Shown here: one piece after another, positions 1-9,757 of the stretch
Layout of the letters: every line of letters starts with the position of its first letter
Numbering within the stretch: the first letter of the stretch is position 1
Origin: Acanthosepion esculentum
Taxonomy: Eukaryota > Mollusca > Cephalopoda > Sepiida > Sepiidae
Direction of reading: 5' to 3'
DNA: 64,000 nucleotides
Assembly (NCBI GenBank): GCA_964036315.1
Contig: OZ038485.1
Span: 97,159,360 to 97,223,359, forward strand
Notes under the pieces: model-generated
What the model was told of the DNA's origin: nothing
The model's input: only the letters and a program-made list of their open reading frames with translations
The model's database searches: none
Position numbers and translations under genes: made by a program

Positions 1-39
1 TTACCGATGTACAAGTTAGTATTTTACAAGATATAATTT

Positions 40-600
40 ATCTTTATATTATTCGTTCAAGCTAGCTCGGACTTTCATGAGTCTATCACGCCAACCATCA
101 CTATCGTAGGGTCACTAGCGTAACATTCTGTGTCCTAACAGCTGGTCAGTGTAGGTGGTTGATACGTGACCAACCCATCTTGCTCCATGTCTCGGTCTCC
201 AGAGCAGTAGATCATTCGCGTGTGTTCTGCAAAGCGCATTCTGCGTTTGCGTAAGATTGTAGAAATAATAGAGGTGGGTTCATAGAACTGGGATTTAGTT
301 GGACGTTGTCTCTTGATGTTATGTATAGCTCTCAGCAACCGAGTGTAGGTACAATCAAGCTTAGACTCTAGGGTTTTAGTTAATGTCCAAGCAGTGCTAC
401 CATAGATTAACACCGCCACTTCAGTGACTGAAAAGAATCTCCGCATGAATTAGTCTGGTACATCAGATATTCAGATTACGTCCATTTCATTCAAGGCCGT
501 CCAGGCTTTAGCTATACGAATTTTCACATCCTTTTCAGTAAAATTTATTTCGCTTACCGCCATCAGATCCCGAACTATCGCAAGTCAGGTTGAACGGATG
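40..600 (-). mobile_element. LINE reverse-transcriptase C-terminal fragment
   Basis: The minus strand encodes a decayed C-terminal part of a non-LTR retrotransposon polyprotein. The open frame at 135-446 contains VLIYGSTAWTLTKTLESKLD followed by a TYTRLLRAIHNI stretch, which is the usual region after the reverse-transcriptase thumb in endonuclease/RT LINEs often annotated as craniofacial development protein 2-like. The catalytic RT core is absent, so this is a 5'-truncated copy. The subfamily differs from the other LINEs in the window. The frame before 446 is degenerate. Confidence 0.75.
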
Positions 601-1270
601 TCCCCTCTAGGAGGCTCCGTGCCTTGAGAGAATATTGGGTCTCAAACTCACACCTGACCACAAGTGGAACTCGTACATACGATCCATAGATGCAGGTAAA
701 ATGATCGGCTCCCTGTACCCCTTCCAGTAAGTACCTGACTCCAATTGCTATCCAATTGCTTTATACGATCAGGCCCCAAATCGAGTACTGTTGTCATATT
801 TTGGCGGGAACTGCACAGCTGCACTTTCCAGTCTTGATAGAGCGTCTCCGAGTTCTTGTTGGAGAAGAATTATTTTCCACGCTCCAACCTCGCTCTCTCA
901 CAGGTGGGATGTGGCGAGTCTCTCACTGCTCTATCGCTACGAACATGGAAAGTGCTCGGGCGAACTACATTCCTTGGTTCCGCCAGGCAGGACTAACCTT
1001 CATGGCTAGGACCAGCCATGCCAGTTACACTGCAGCAAACACACACATTCATTCTATATTCCATCGCTGAAAAGTAAGTTCCACTCAAACAGCTTCCCGC
1101 AAACCACTGCCTTGTGGAACAAACTCCCAAGAGGATGTTTTCCCGAACACTATGACCATAACCTGTTCAAGTCTAGAGTTAACCGTCATCTTCCCCTCCT
1201 ACCCATATAAACTACGCCTTAGCGTAACCCTCTACTTTGAGTGGCCTTGTACAAGGTGAAACTTAATGTA
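590..1270 (+). mobile_element. LINE B 3' fragment (jockey-like)
   Basis: Shifting frames read as the C-terminal end of a jockey-like LINE: a TPDHKWNSYIRSIDAG-type start, then IRPQIEYCCHILAGTAQ, then LRVLVGEELFSTLQP. The final CCCGAACACTATGACCATAA segment matches the PDHYNLNLFKSRVNR end of this family. The 3' terminus near 1225-1265 carries CCTTGTACAAGGTGAAAC, the LINE B signature also seen at 31018-31060 and 33215-33245. Frameshifts show that the copy is dead. Confidence 0.8.
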
Positions 1271-1299
1271 TAAAAAATGTATGTAAAAGATTCGACAGG

Positions 1300-1565
1300 T
1301 TTTATTGTTTTAATTGAAACAGTTTCGTTCAGAGGAGTTTATTGTTATAGTACATGGAGTTGAATCATTCTCGGCTCAGACTGCTTCTCCAACACCCAAG
1401 AATCTCTACCCATCTCCATCTTCCATCTCTTTGTGGAACGAATTTCCACTTGGAAGCTTTCCCGAGCATCATAATGTAAACCTCTTCAAGTCAAGGGTCA
1501 ATCGTTTTCTCTCCTGTCTATCAAATCCTATCACATCCTCTTTCATATCTCTTACATCATTCATT
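1300..1565 (+). mobile_element. LINE B C-terminal fragment
   Basis: A second, shorter piece of the LINE B C-terminus lies just after the first. Its translation includes SISLWNEFPLGSFPEHHNVN and LFKSRVNRFLS, matching the LWNRLPRGCFPDHYNLNLFKSRVNR block found elsewhere in this window. It carries no LINE B terminal motif before it runs into a CATATAT-rich stretch. It may be a separate insertion or a tandem remnant of the preceding copy. Confidence 0.7.
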
Positions 1566-1814
1566 ATAAGCATTTACCTTCATCAAAGACCTACATATCT
1601 GTCTCTCTGTCGTTCTCTCTCGCACACATATATTCAGAAATTGATAGAACGGGAAAGTAGACAGGAATATATAATAAGGACATTCAAATGGCATTGCTAG
1701 CGAGCTAGATTGGTGTGAAAAGACTGGGAGATAGATAGACCATGAATACACGGAGATAGATAGATTTCTACTTCTGCAGCAAGGAAAGTTGTTTCACTGC
1801 TTCAAGCTAGAAAG

Positions 1815-2200
1815 TTGTTTCACTGCTTCAAGCTAGAGAATATCTTACATATTTATATGCTCATGCATCTGGTTTGGAGCTCCTGTTATATATTTAGAGA
1901 ATCTGCAATATTATTGGTCCTGACCTGGCATCTCGGCTACAGTCACTTTCTCTCTGCTGTAATATATCTTCCCTGTTCCTTTTCTCTAAATACTTTCATG
2001 GTGTTCTGATGAACTTTTCTCTATGAGAGCTTATTAATCTAAGCGCAGTACTAGATTGGCTCCAAAATCTCATTTTACAGTTGAAATATCGAGATGTAAT
2101 GGTAAGTTGTATGGTAACAGTCTTATATAGTACTTCATGCTATCGAATCTCTTGCATCTTAGTGTCTTTATTGGCTTGCTTGGGGTAAAATGACTAAAAA
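1815..2200 (+). mobile_element. LINE A 3' end seeding the GATA array
   Basis: A degraded LINE A 3' region. The stretch from 2040 (AGCGCAGTACTAGATTGGC) to 2110 aligns by eye with 51240-51310. The terminal block at 2160-2200 (GGCTTGCTTGGGGTAAAATG) is the LINE A 3' signature, and it runs straight into the (GATA)n array, so the microsatellite is the tail of this insertion or grew from it. Confidence 0.75.
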
Positions 2201-2284
2201 TATAGATAGATAGATAGATAGATAGATAATTAATACACGTAGATAGATAGATAGATAGATAGATAGGTAGACAGACAGACAGAC

Positions 2285-2315
<31 letters not shown>

Positions 2316-2325
2316 GAATACACAG

Positions 2326-2368
<43 letters not shown>

Positions 2369-2382
2369 AAATGAATACATGG

Positions 2383-2437
<55 letters not shown>

Positions 2438-2451
2438 AAATGAAACATGGG

Positions 2452-2501
<50 letters not shown>

Positions 2502-2617
2502 GAATACATATAGATATGTAGATAGATAGATAATGAATACATATAGATAGATAGATAGATAGATAGATTGATAATGAATACATATAGATAGATAGAGAGA
2601 TAGTGAGATAAATAATG

Positions 2618-2666
<49 letters not shown>
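2200..2666 (+). repeat. (GATA)n microsatellite with variant blocks
   Basis: About 465 bases of GATA repeats with interspersed AATGAATACA-like spacers and a short GACA run near 2271-2290. The spacers recur at roughly 60-110 base intervals, so the array has a higher-order structure. Long minus-strand open frames here encode only [14 protein letters not shown] peptides and are not genes. Confidence 0.97.
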
Positions 2667-2749
2667 GCAAATAGAATTAAATGATAATTGCAATGTTACG
2701 TTTAGTCTGAAATATTTAGCATTCATTTATCAAACAGTTAGCCGGAAGA

Positions 2750-2860
2750 TAGGCATCTGAAGTCCACTAACTCTTATTGCTCTTTCTAGTACTTATGGGA
2801 TCTTCTTTTCTAACTAATTTAAGATATTTCGGTATATTAACATCTACCAGAATTCATTAT
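2750..2860 (-). mobile_element. LINE C tail fragment
   Basis: A short block including TTATTGCTCTTTCTAGTACT and TTCTTTTCTAACTAATTT resembles, by eye, the minus-strand LINE C tails at 15960-16070 and 25065-25740. It has no coding potential of its own. The assignment rests on about 90 aligned bases. Confidence 0.45.
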
Positions 2861-3159
2861 GCAGTTGCTCAACAATCCATCAACTCTGTAAGACATTGTA
2901 GCCCTTAAAAGAATATGACACCGCAATCCGAAGGTGCATTTAAATAATGGAAGATGACTTTAATAAAAAAGGAAAAGCAAAATGTTGTGAAATGTTATCT
3001 ATTATCTAAACCTCTATATGTTTGTAAATGCGGGACAATTTTCTCACAGAGCAACGTCGAGAATACGAATATGCGGAAAATATGTGCAATGGGGAGAGGT
3101 TTTAACCAAAATACTAACGAAACGGACACTTTTACCTAGAATCGAAAATAGAGGTGATA

Positions 3160-3340
3160 ATTTTGGGACGCATAATGAGGAAAGAAGGCTTGCAAAGATT
3201 GACACTCACGGGACGTATTGAAGGAAAGCGGGCCAGGGGAGATAGAAAGTAACCTATATAATTACCTTTTGTAAATGGATGATAGAACAGAGACTGGGAA
3301 TGATAGTAATGGATGAAATGTTAAAAATGTTAAGATGTTA
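3160..3340 (+). mobile_element. LINE C C-terminal fragment
   Basis: The sequence from 3172 (ATAATGAGGAAAGAAGGCTT) through 3235 corresponds to the block encoding the IMRKE-LENLTLTGHIEGK motif of LINE C at 15680-15740. Frameshifts break it. The downstream GGATGAAATGTTAAAAATG is A-rich. It is a short dead fragment in the same orientation as the 14-16 kb copy. Confidence 0.65.
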
Positions 3341-3396
3341 AAAAAAGCGGGACGGTAGTGTGAAATAATAATGGAAGAGATGGATGAAATAAATAT

Positions 3397-3398
<2 letters not shown>

Positions 3399-3437
<39 letters not shown>

Positions 3438-3460
3438 TGTGTGTGTATGTGTGTGTTTAG
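3399..3460 (+). repeat. (TA)n(TG)n array at the PLE1 3' end
   Basis: TA repeats at 3399-3434 followed by TG repeats to about 3460. On the minus strand this is an (AC)n(TA)n tail directly downstream of the PLE1 3' region, the same arrangement as at 9758-9847 and 6836-6920. Confidence 0.95.
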
Positions 3461-3474
3461 GTAGCAATCCTTCA

Positions 3475-4680
3475 TTTATGCATGTTTGATTAAAAACAAT
3501 AGGCAAGGTACTATGGTTAAGCTTTTCTTGTGTCTGAACAAGTGCTTGCTTTTTTGGACACAGAGTGTGTAGAAACTGTCCAAATGTTCTATACTTCCGA
3601 ACGCTTTCGGCTATACTTTTAGCCATTATCAAGGATGATTTTAATTTTTCAGTGTAATTGAGTGTGTGCGTTACGTGTATGTTTTTAGTGTGTTATATAG
3701 ATGTTTTATTTTCCGAACACGGTTAGCACATTGTGGCCTTGTTCGTAGTTCATATTGCTAAGAGTTGGCTTTTACTTTTTTATTATTAGGGCTTCCATTA
3801 TTTTTAATCTTTTTTACAGGTGGATGAAGTTATTATATTTGTGTTTTCTACTAGTATGTTTCGAATGGAGTCTATTAAGTTTGCGTGTGTGTTTAAATGG
3901 GTTCTAATAGAACTGTGGTCAGATAGGTGTAACGTAAGGCGTCTGGATAGGCATGTAGTTGTGTGACCGTTGTAATTATTTATGAATTCGGTTTGATCAG
4001 GAACACGCTTCCTTACGGGGCATTTGAACTATATAGATAATGTTTGTTCGTTGGAATTTTGACTTAGCTAATGTGTTGTTATTTTTTAGGATAAGGTTAG
4101 CTGTCTTAATTTTTTTATAGTAGATAATTAATTTGATTTTTTTATTCAGGTCAATTGGGGTAGTGTATTTCTTTATAATATTTCTAAGTGAAGATTCAAC
4201 TTGTTTGTAGTTTATGTGCATTTGGTTTTTGTAGAAAATATTTATGTAATTTTTGACTGTATATTCACTATCGTTGTTATTTACTTTGGGGAGAAATAAT
4301 CTAATTTGTGGCCTATAAGGTGGTTAGGGAAGCCATTGTTAATTAGTGTCTGTTTTACATTATTGAGCTTTTTAAGGAAGAGTAGTCGAGAGGATGAATT
4401 CTGGTGTGCTCTTTTTATGAAATTTTTTATTACTGCTACTTTGTATCTGAGCGGGCATTCACTTTTAAAGTTAAGGTGGCTAGTGTTTTTGCTCCTGTGT
4501 TTTTTTATATAATGATGTGATAATAGTGTTATTACTATATTCTCCGAGAACATCTAAGAATAGGAAGTTTTTTTTTTAAAATAAAGTTCGTAGGTAAAGT
4601 TAAGGGCAAAGTTTTTCTCAAATGTGGTCTTAAGTGTATCTGTTTCAGTAAAGAAAGTGTATCTATAACACTAAAGAAAT
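3475..4680 (-). mobile_element. Penelope-like element PLE1, 5'-truncated
   Basis: Reading the minus strand from about 4680 gives the end of a PLE reverse transcriptase: TDTLKTTFEKNFALNFTYEL, then FLDVLGEYSNN in shifted frames, then FKSECPLRYKVAVIKNFIKR. This is followed by a thumb/linker region and a GIY-YIG-type endonuclease remnant (NGHTTTCLSRRLTLHLSD-like, 3930-4000) in which the GIY-YIG start itself is degraded. The frames at 4281-4553 and 3997-4221 are separated by frameshifts. PLEs are telomerase-related retroelements whose GIY-YIG nuclease nicks the target. The 3' part carries a hammerhead-like hairpin at 3605-3633. A second copy is at 53505-53780. Confidence 0.75.
3605..3633 (-). ncRNA. 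hammerhead-like fold in PLE1 3' region
   Basis: On the minus strand TTGATAA, one extra T, a GGCTA/TAGCC stem and then GAAA appear in order. This resembles the CUGANGA-stem II-GAAA core of a hammerhead ribozyme, but C3 and G8 are changed and one unpaired base follows the first box. It is likely inactive. It is listed because the same arrangement recurs in the other PLE families here. Confidence 0.4.
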
Positions 4681-4691
4681 AGATTATCATC

Positions 4692-4693
<2 letters not shown>

Positions 4694-4745
<52 letters not shown>
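4694..4745. repeat. (TA)n array
   Basis: About 52 bases of TA repeat. It is the left edge of the PLE2-derived block that carries the hammerhead fold. A second TA array closes that block at 4897-4944. Confidence 0.97.
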
Positions 4746-4750
<5 letters not shown>

Positions 4751-4893
4751 TAAAGTGTGCTATATTTATGGGATAAAGTGCTCAATATCAGAGATAGAGC
4801 GTGTGTAAATATAAAAGTGAACATAGAAGTCAACACTTAGATTTGCCTGACGATTGCACTAGCATGAAACAGACTGTCGCCTCTAAGTGTTGA

Positions 4894-4896
<3 letters not shown>
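4746..4896 (+). mobile_element. PLE2 terminal fragment with inverted junction
   Basis: Bases 4746-4840 are the reverse complement of the PLE2 3' tail (compare 37085-37175 and, inverted, 56395-56490). At about 4841 the sequence switches to the forward PLE2 end and runs GCCTGACGATTGCAC to GTGTTGACTT. The result is a head-to-head junction of two PLE2 tail pieces, and TA arrays flank it on both sides. Partial inverted terminal repeats are known in PLEs, so the join may have arisen during integration. Confidence 0.75.
4827..4896 (+). ncRNA. type I hammerhead ribozyme candidate
   Basis: The sequence can be threaded onto a hammerhead. Stem I is a perfect 14-bp helix 4827-4840/4883-4896 plus two closing pairs (4845-4846/4879-4880), separated by an internal loop. 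CTGACGA is at 4847-4853. Stem II is 4855-4857/4862-4864 with loop ACTA and a T-T mismatch at its base. GAAA is at 4866-4869. A short stem III (4869-4871/4875-4877) leads to GTC, so cleavage would follow 4878. PLEs are known to carry hammerhead motifs with short stem III. The mismatch at the base of stem II is the main doubt about activity. Confidence 0.6.

Positions 4897-4944
<48 letters not shown>
4897..4944. repeat. (TA)n array between PLE2 and LINE A
   Basis: A 48-base TA array. Its left edge abuts the hammerhead fold and its right edge is the 3' end of a minus-strand LINE A copy. Confidence 0.97.
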
Positions 4945-4947
<3 letters not shown>

Positions 4948-5503
4948 CAAGGTGGTAGTGCCACTAGTATGCCACAAGCGGCTACAGTGAGTGAAAGTAA
5001 GAGAAAAGACTAGGTATAGTGGGATATAGGAAAGGATAAAAAGAAGAACGGGAATCAAGGCATCAGAATATGTCGATAGACATTACATTTAAATTTTTGA
5101 AGATCATAGTTATCGGGGAAGCAAGTAAGAGGAAGAGAGTTCCAAGGTCGGGAAGTGTGAGAAAAGAAGCTGTTGGAGTAGAAAAGACGGTTGCATTTAA
5201 CTGTTTCGACAGTAAAAGGGTGGGGTCGAGATGTCAACCTAGTAGCACGCTTAAATTCATGCAGTCCGGGCACCGGTGAAAATAGCTCGTCAGAGCAGAT
5301 GCCATGCAAATATTTGTAGAAAAGACAGAGGGAAACCACATCACTTCGCTGAGAAGTCGAGATCCCAAGTAAGGACCGATCACATTGCATATCCGTCTAT
5401 GGATAATGTCGAGAACCTTGAGATGAACAGGAGGGAACCAGACCATATATGACAACAGTGTTCCATACATGGGCGAATGGTAGATTTGCAGATGGGAAGG
5501 ATG

Positions 5504-5505
<2 letters not shown>
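4945..5505 (-). mobile_element. LINE A 3' fragment between two TA arrays
   Basis: On the minus strand this encodes YICKSTIRPCMEHCCHIWSG-like sequence, then RRICNVIGPYLGSRLLS and CSDELFSPVPGLHEFKRATR across two frames, ending in KFKCNVYRHILMP. It is the C-terminal end of the LINE A polyprotein. The 3' end (CTAGTGGCACTACCACCTTG) enters the TA array at 4897-4944, and the 5' truncation point touches another TA array at 5506. A single frameshift near 5240-5390 and several substitutions make it non-functional. Confidence 0.85.

Positions 5506-5556
<51 letters not shown>
5506..5556. repeat. (TA)n array
   Basis: About 50 bases of TA repeat at the 5' truncation point of the adjacent LINE A copy. The 330 bases that follow are AT-rich with a short GGACGGAATTCCGTCTCC inverted repeat near 5590, and no recognisable gene. 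Confidence 0.97.
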
Positions 5557-5558
<2 letters not shown>

Positions 5559-5889
5559 AATGCAAAAAAATAAAATCATATAGGTAAAAAAGGGACGGAA
5601 TTCCGTCTCCAGTTTAATAATTATAAAAAAAAATCATGAAAGAAAATAACATCAAATTAAAAAAAAAACTACCAAATATCTTACGGTAACGCAATACATG
5701 GGAAAACCCCACAACTACATATTCACAGGACACCATGACCCTACTTCATTGTTTATTTCTAGTTTTTGATAAAGAAGGCAAGCTTGTCCGAAAATTCCAA
5801 CTTCAGAATTGATTATTCTTATCAACAATATTCTTATCATTTTCGTTGTTTTTTTTATCTCTTGAATTTCATTGTATGTATATGTATAG

Positions 5890-6385
5890 CTGGCCACTTG
5901 TATTCGAGGATGCCCGTCTACAACGGCGGCTACCCAATCTCTATTGCAGACTTCTTGCTCGGGTTCATTTGTGTTTATTCAGCATCCACAGAGCCCACCT
6001 GGTGTTTCTACTGCAACTATGCTGAGCAGACATTAGTTACAGTTTCTGGGAAAGTGCGTGTTATCTAGCGTGATCAATAATTTGAACAAGGCCAGAACGG
6101 CCAAGTCCTCGGTCACACAGATTTGTGACTTCGTGCTAGTACAGCTATCGACGACACCCAAGGGTTCTGTCTACACAATTTCACGCACAAGGCTTGGGTC
6201 AGCCCGTGGTATGATTTTCATGCACTTTTTAAAGGTGCCGCACGCTGGGATCGATTTCTCCTGTTCGATAACATCAAGAAGTCTCCTTACTGACAAATCG
6301 ACCATGGTGACATTCGAACCCGGGTCTCATGGTCAGAATGCGAACGTTCCAACCACTCGAACGTTCATTAAACGGCCTATAAAAT
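5890..6385 (-). mobile_element. SINE-1, tRNA-headed, long body
   Basis: On the minus strand a tRNA-like head near 6290-6385 shows a GAGTGGTTGGAACGTTCGC A-box-like segment and a GGGTTCGAAT B box. A body of about 400 bases follows, ending in AACACAAATGAACCCGAGC and TCTGCAATAGAGATTGGG near 5930. Nearly the whole length aligns with the plus-strand copy at 16070-16480. It would be transcribed by RNA polymerase III and mobilised by a partner LINE. Confidence 0.7.
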
Positions 6386-6424
6386 CTCTTAAATTATTCT
6401 TTCGCTGTTTTATTTTGCTTTGCT

Positions 6425-6540
6425 TTGTTTACTTTTCTATTAAACATTTCATCCCGAGCAAGGCGACAATACTTCTAAGACGGAAGGGCTTAATAAAAGT
6501 GAGAGAAATTGAAAAAAAAAAAATTAGTGAGAAGAAAGGA
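6425..6540 (-). mobile_element. LINE A 3' terminal fragment
   Basis: The minus strand carries CTTCCGTCTTAGAAGTATTG followed by CGCCTTGCTCGGGATGAAAT, the LINE A terminal signature. It is only about 100 bases long. Confidence 0.65.
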
Positions 6541-6588
6541 CAATGAAATAACATACCTCAGAAAGACAGAAGATGCTCGAAATTGTTC

Positions 6589-6815
6589 GGCGGGGGGGGG
6601 GGGATGTTGCCTGAAGATTGCGTTCGAGCATGAAACAGACCTTCATCGTTTGTTTTTGACACCATTCTCTCCTTTAATATATATATATATATATATAAAA
6701 CATAAAACAAACTGTCGCAGCTGGGTGTTGATTTCAATGTTAATTTTTATACTTACATACGTTCTTTCCCTAATACTGATCAATTTAACCCATAAATATA
6801 GCATACCTTAAAATT
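6589..6815 (+). mobile_element. PLE2 3' end split by a TA array
   Basis: After a 13-base G run, the sequence at 6608-6640 (GCCTGAAGATTGCGTTCGAG, then CATGAAACAGAC) repeats the PLE2 hammerhead core: CTGAAGA at 6611-6617 and GAAA at 6632-6635. A TA array at 6679-6697 interrupts it, and the PLE2 tail resumes with AACAAACTGTCGCAGCTGGG. The tail continues to CCCATAAATATAGCATACCT, matching 56440-56475. Divergence is high. Confidence 0.65.
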
Positions 6816-6835
6816 ATATTTTTATCACACACAAA

Positions 6836-6839
6836 TACA

Positions 6840-6920
<81 letters not shown>
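6836..6920 (+). repeat. (CA)n(TA)n array
   Basis: CA repeats at about 6842-6893 pass directly into TA repeats to 6920. The array follows the PLE2 3' tail and precedes the mariner copy. Confidence 0.97.
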
Positions 6921-6921
<1 letters not shown>

Positions 6922-6935
6922 CTGTTGTAAAAAGA

Positions 6936-7690
6936 GTTTGAGAGGAAGTGAATGAGTAAATTATCACCGTCTTATATTTTTAGTTTTGCGCATGCGCGTA
7001 GATTGTTTCTGCTTCTGTCGACTGCACAGCATAGTAGGGTCAGTTGGGCACCGTCTATGAGAAAAGAAGTGTCATGTCACAATTCAGTCCGTCAGAAATT
7101 TGGAAACGGCATGCTGCACTGCTTGGCATTCGCACCGGAAGCTCCAATACGAACATTTCACAGTGTTTCGGTGTCGATCTGAGGATAGTACAGAGGATTC
7201 GGAAAGAGTCGGATGAGTGTAATGGTGATTACAAATGTGTTTAGAGTGATCACTAGTGGTGGTGACGTTATGCCTCTATTCATCTTGCTACGGGGCCTCA
7301 GTCTCAACGCGGAGGCTTACTTAGTGTTGCCCTGAGTCAAGAGGGTGGCTGCTGGAAGATCCTATGTCTGGCAACCGGACTCTGTAACGATTCTACACAA
7401 GGTGGAGACCCAGTCATGGCTGCCAGACAATTTCTGCGACCACATCACCCCTTACACCTGTCCACCTAACTCTCCAAACTGCATCCCCTCGATTATTATG
7501 TTTTGGGCGCACTTGAGCGAGAGACCAACAAAACTCTTTGTAACACCAAAGATGAACTGAAGGCAAGAATTATGGCTGCATTTACTAACTTCAAAAAGGA
7601 TGCCGTCTAGCAGAGTTGATTCTGAAGTCGTCTGGAGGCCGAAGTTGAAGCCAATGACGATTTTTATTGAATAAATTTACTCTTTAGTAT
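6936..7690 (+). mobile_element. mariner-family element, internal deletion 1
   Basis: Overlapping frames read as two separated parts of a mariner transposase. The N-terminal part at 7044-7244 contains FSPSEIWKRHAALLGIRTGS and DLRIVQRIRKESDE, the helix-turn-helix region. The C-terminal part at about 7250-7660 contains GGDVMP, then RVAAGRSYVWQPDSVT, CDHITPYTCPPNSPN and ERPTKLFVTPKMN. The middle of the catalytic domain, including the first catalytic Asp, is deleted at about 7243-7250. Frameshifts occur in the C-terminal half. It is non-autonomous. Confidence 0.85.
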
Positions 7691-7805
7691 TTTCAAGATA
7701 TTGTAATTTTGATAAATATATCTGTTAAAATGAGATGTCAGCCTTATGTTCATTTCTCTGTAATTTAGACGATAATGTATCCATTGCACCCGATGTGTGC
7801 GTGTG

Positions 7806-7806
<1 letters not shown>

Positions 7807-7900
<94 letters not shown>
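7807..7900. repeat. long (TA)n array
   Basis: About 94 bases of TA with two TGTA interruptions. It forms the left outer edge of the inverted structure described for 7901-8364. Confidence 0.97.
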
Positions 7901-8362
7901 TGCCAGCATGATTTTCATTGAAACATGTTTCACTGAATAATTTAGATAATTTTTTCTACTTATTTTCAACAGAATTATTTTATATTCACGAACAAACACT
8001 TTGATCTCGTTATTAAAAGATAGTAAATTACTGTGTTGATACATGTTTTTATTCCGAGTACTTTCGGCATTGACACAATGTCATCTTCAGAGTGTTGTGT
8101 TTTAAGACAAAATGTGTAGTGTTCAATATTTATAAAAAGAAAATTGCTCTGTTCGTCTGAAAGTTAACATTTTTAGTTGTGACGTGAGTAACGCAGAGTT
8201 TGGTGCCATGCAGTTAGCATCATTAATGTTTCAGGGGAGGTAAACTAACTATTTTCTCTCCTCTTTTAATATCGATACCAAAGGTTTTGCCCGTGAATAT
8301 GAAAGGATCTTATTTGAAATAAGTAGTCAAACCTTGTCTAAATTATTCAATGAAACATGTCT

Positions 8363-8364
<2 letters not shown>
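7901..8364 (-). mobile_element. PLE3-like 3' region with inverted ends
   Basis: The block carries no intact coding sequence. Its two ends are inverted copies: CATGTTTCACTGAATAATTT at about 7924-7943 and the complementary AAATTATTCAATGAAACATG at about 8340-8359, each bordered outside by a TA array. A hammerhead-like hairpin lies on the minus strand at 8062-8090. The layout resembles PLE terminal repeats, but no RT or endonuclease is present, so the PLE call is an inference. Confidence 0.45.
8062..8090 (-). ncRNA. hammerhead-like hairpin
   Basis: The minus strand reads CTGAAGA, one extra T, then a 7-base stem GACATTG/CAATGCC with one A-C mismatch and loop TGT, then GAAA. The order matches the hammerhead catalytic core, but the extra T and the lack of an obvious stem III with a UH cleavage site make self-cleavage unlikely without changes. 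Confidence 0.4.

Positions 8365-8421
<57 letters not shown>
8365..8421. repeat. (TA)n array
   Basis: About 57 bases of TA, the right outer edge of the inverted structure. From 8422 to 9320 I see only AT-rich sequence with T runs and no recognisable gene. Confidence 0.97.
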
Positions 8422-8423
<2 letters not shown>

Positions 8424-9324
8424 GTTTCTGTGTGGAGTACAAAGTTAAAGATGTATATTTTTATAAATGTAATGTTTATTAATACATATATTTGCGTATT
8501 CATTTAACAAGCATTATATAATTTTTTTCTTTCTCTGGTTGTTTTTTTTTATTTTTCGTTTTTTTTTTTCGTATTTCTTTCTAAATTGATTTTGACAGAC
8601 CTCATTCGTCTTTCTTTTCGAATCATAATTTATTTATGATGAGGGCCAGCATTTTCCTTTTTCTTAATAAGTCTCCCTTCACTTCCTCCATTCAAGTCAA
8701 TTTGCCTATTTTTTTTTCTTTCTGTCATTACGATGCAAATAACTCGTACAAAAAATGTAGACGCTTATGTAACTCTCGTTGGAAAAAAATAAATAAATGA
8801 AGAAATAAAAAGTTCACGTCTGTGTAATTCATGAGAAAAAAAAAATTATCATCCCACACATTTACTCTGCCCATTGCAAATGGCGATCCTTTAGGTCAGC
8901 TGAAGCAGTGTTCATGTAGGAAACATGCACATACGTACACCGGCACAAAACGCAAAACACATAGGTACAACACGAGCGTCATTATCAGATTTATCAGGTT
9001 TATTTCATTTAGCCACATATGAAACGCTAAGGATTATATAAATATTTTGAACGCAATTGTAAACCTTCAAGTATAGATAAAATGTATTGTTGGTCATTCT
9101 ATACGGTACCCATTAAAAAAGAGGGAAATTTATTATTACTGTTTTATTTTTCAAGAATAATTGACCTTGAATAACCTTGAATAAATTTCTTAAATATTTA
9201 TGACCTTGAATAATCATTCGACTCTGGTGTAATTACTTTGCTCTGATTGGCTCATTCATTACTGCTCGATTTCGTGTCTCGTCACTTAAAGGTTATTTGC
9301 AGACAACCTTCGTCTTTCGTTCTG

Positions 9325-9570
9325 CCTTTCTCGTATGGTTAAACAACTCAATGATATTGTGCGTCAAGTTATCGTACTTTTCAAAGATGAACATCCGACG
9401 CAGGGAATGACGAAATGCGCAGAAATTATGCCTGAATTTTTCAGTCACATCAATCGTTCCCAGTTTTCAACGTTTGCCTCAGGTCTTTCTGAAATTATTG
9501 TTTTTTTACTGGCCACCCTATACTATAAAAATAAATTGCTTGTATTTTTACGATACAAATGTATTTTTGT
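9325..9570 (+). other. short unrecognised open frame
   Basis: A frame starting at 9335 gives MVKQLNDIVRQVIVLFKDEH and continues with PTQGMTKCAEIMPEFFSHIN. Its first 45 or so residues look more protein-like than the surrounding DNA, and the last part becomes hydrophobic and AT-driven. I do not recognise the family. It could be the start of a decayed transposase or a chance frame. The neighbours on both sides are repeats. Confidence 0.25.
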
Positions 9571-9753
9571 ACTTTCATTATTGTTTGGGAGCTGACTATT
9601 TACCCATAGCTTGGGCCCTAACAGGTGCGACCACCCAAGGTTATGATCGACACCGGAACAGCAGTAATAAAGTGGTGGAGCCACTCCCCTAAAACTTACA
9701 ATTTCCCGATCAGAAACTTTGCTGCCGGATGTAGTTTATCGTCATACACAGGA

Positions 9754-9757
<4 letters not shown>
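9570..9757 (+). repeat. R3 dispersed repeat, 3' module
   Basis: The sequence from ATTGTTTGGGAGCTGACTAT to GCCGGATGTAGTTTATCGTC is shared by eye with 58120-58300 and 59570-59755, and in reverse complement with the tandem units at 33560-34920. The copy ends at a TA array. The class is unknown, and no terminal repeats or coding sequence are evident. Confidence 0.75.

Noticed and set aside
2070..2726. 218-codon minus-strand frame of IYLS repeats
   Set aside because: It is the translation of the GATA microsatellite. It has no start context, domain or non-repeat sequence of its own.
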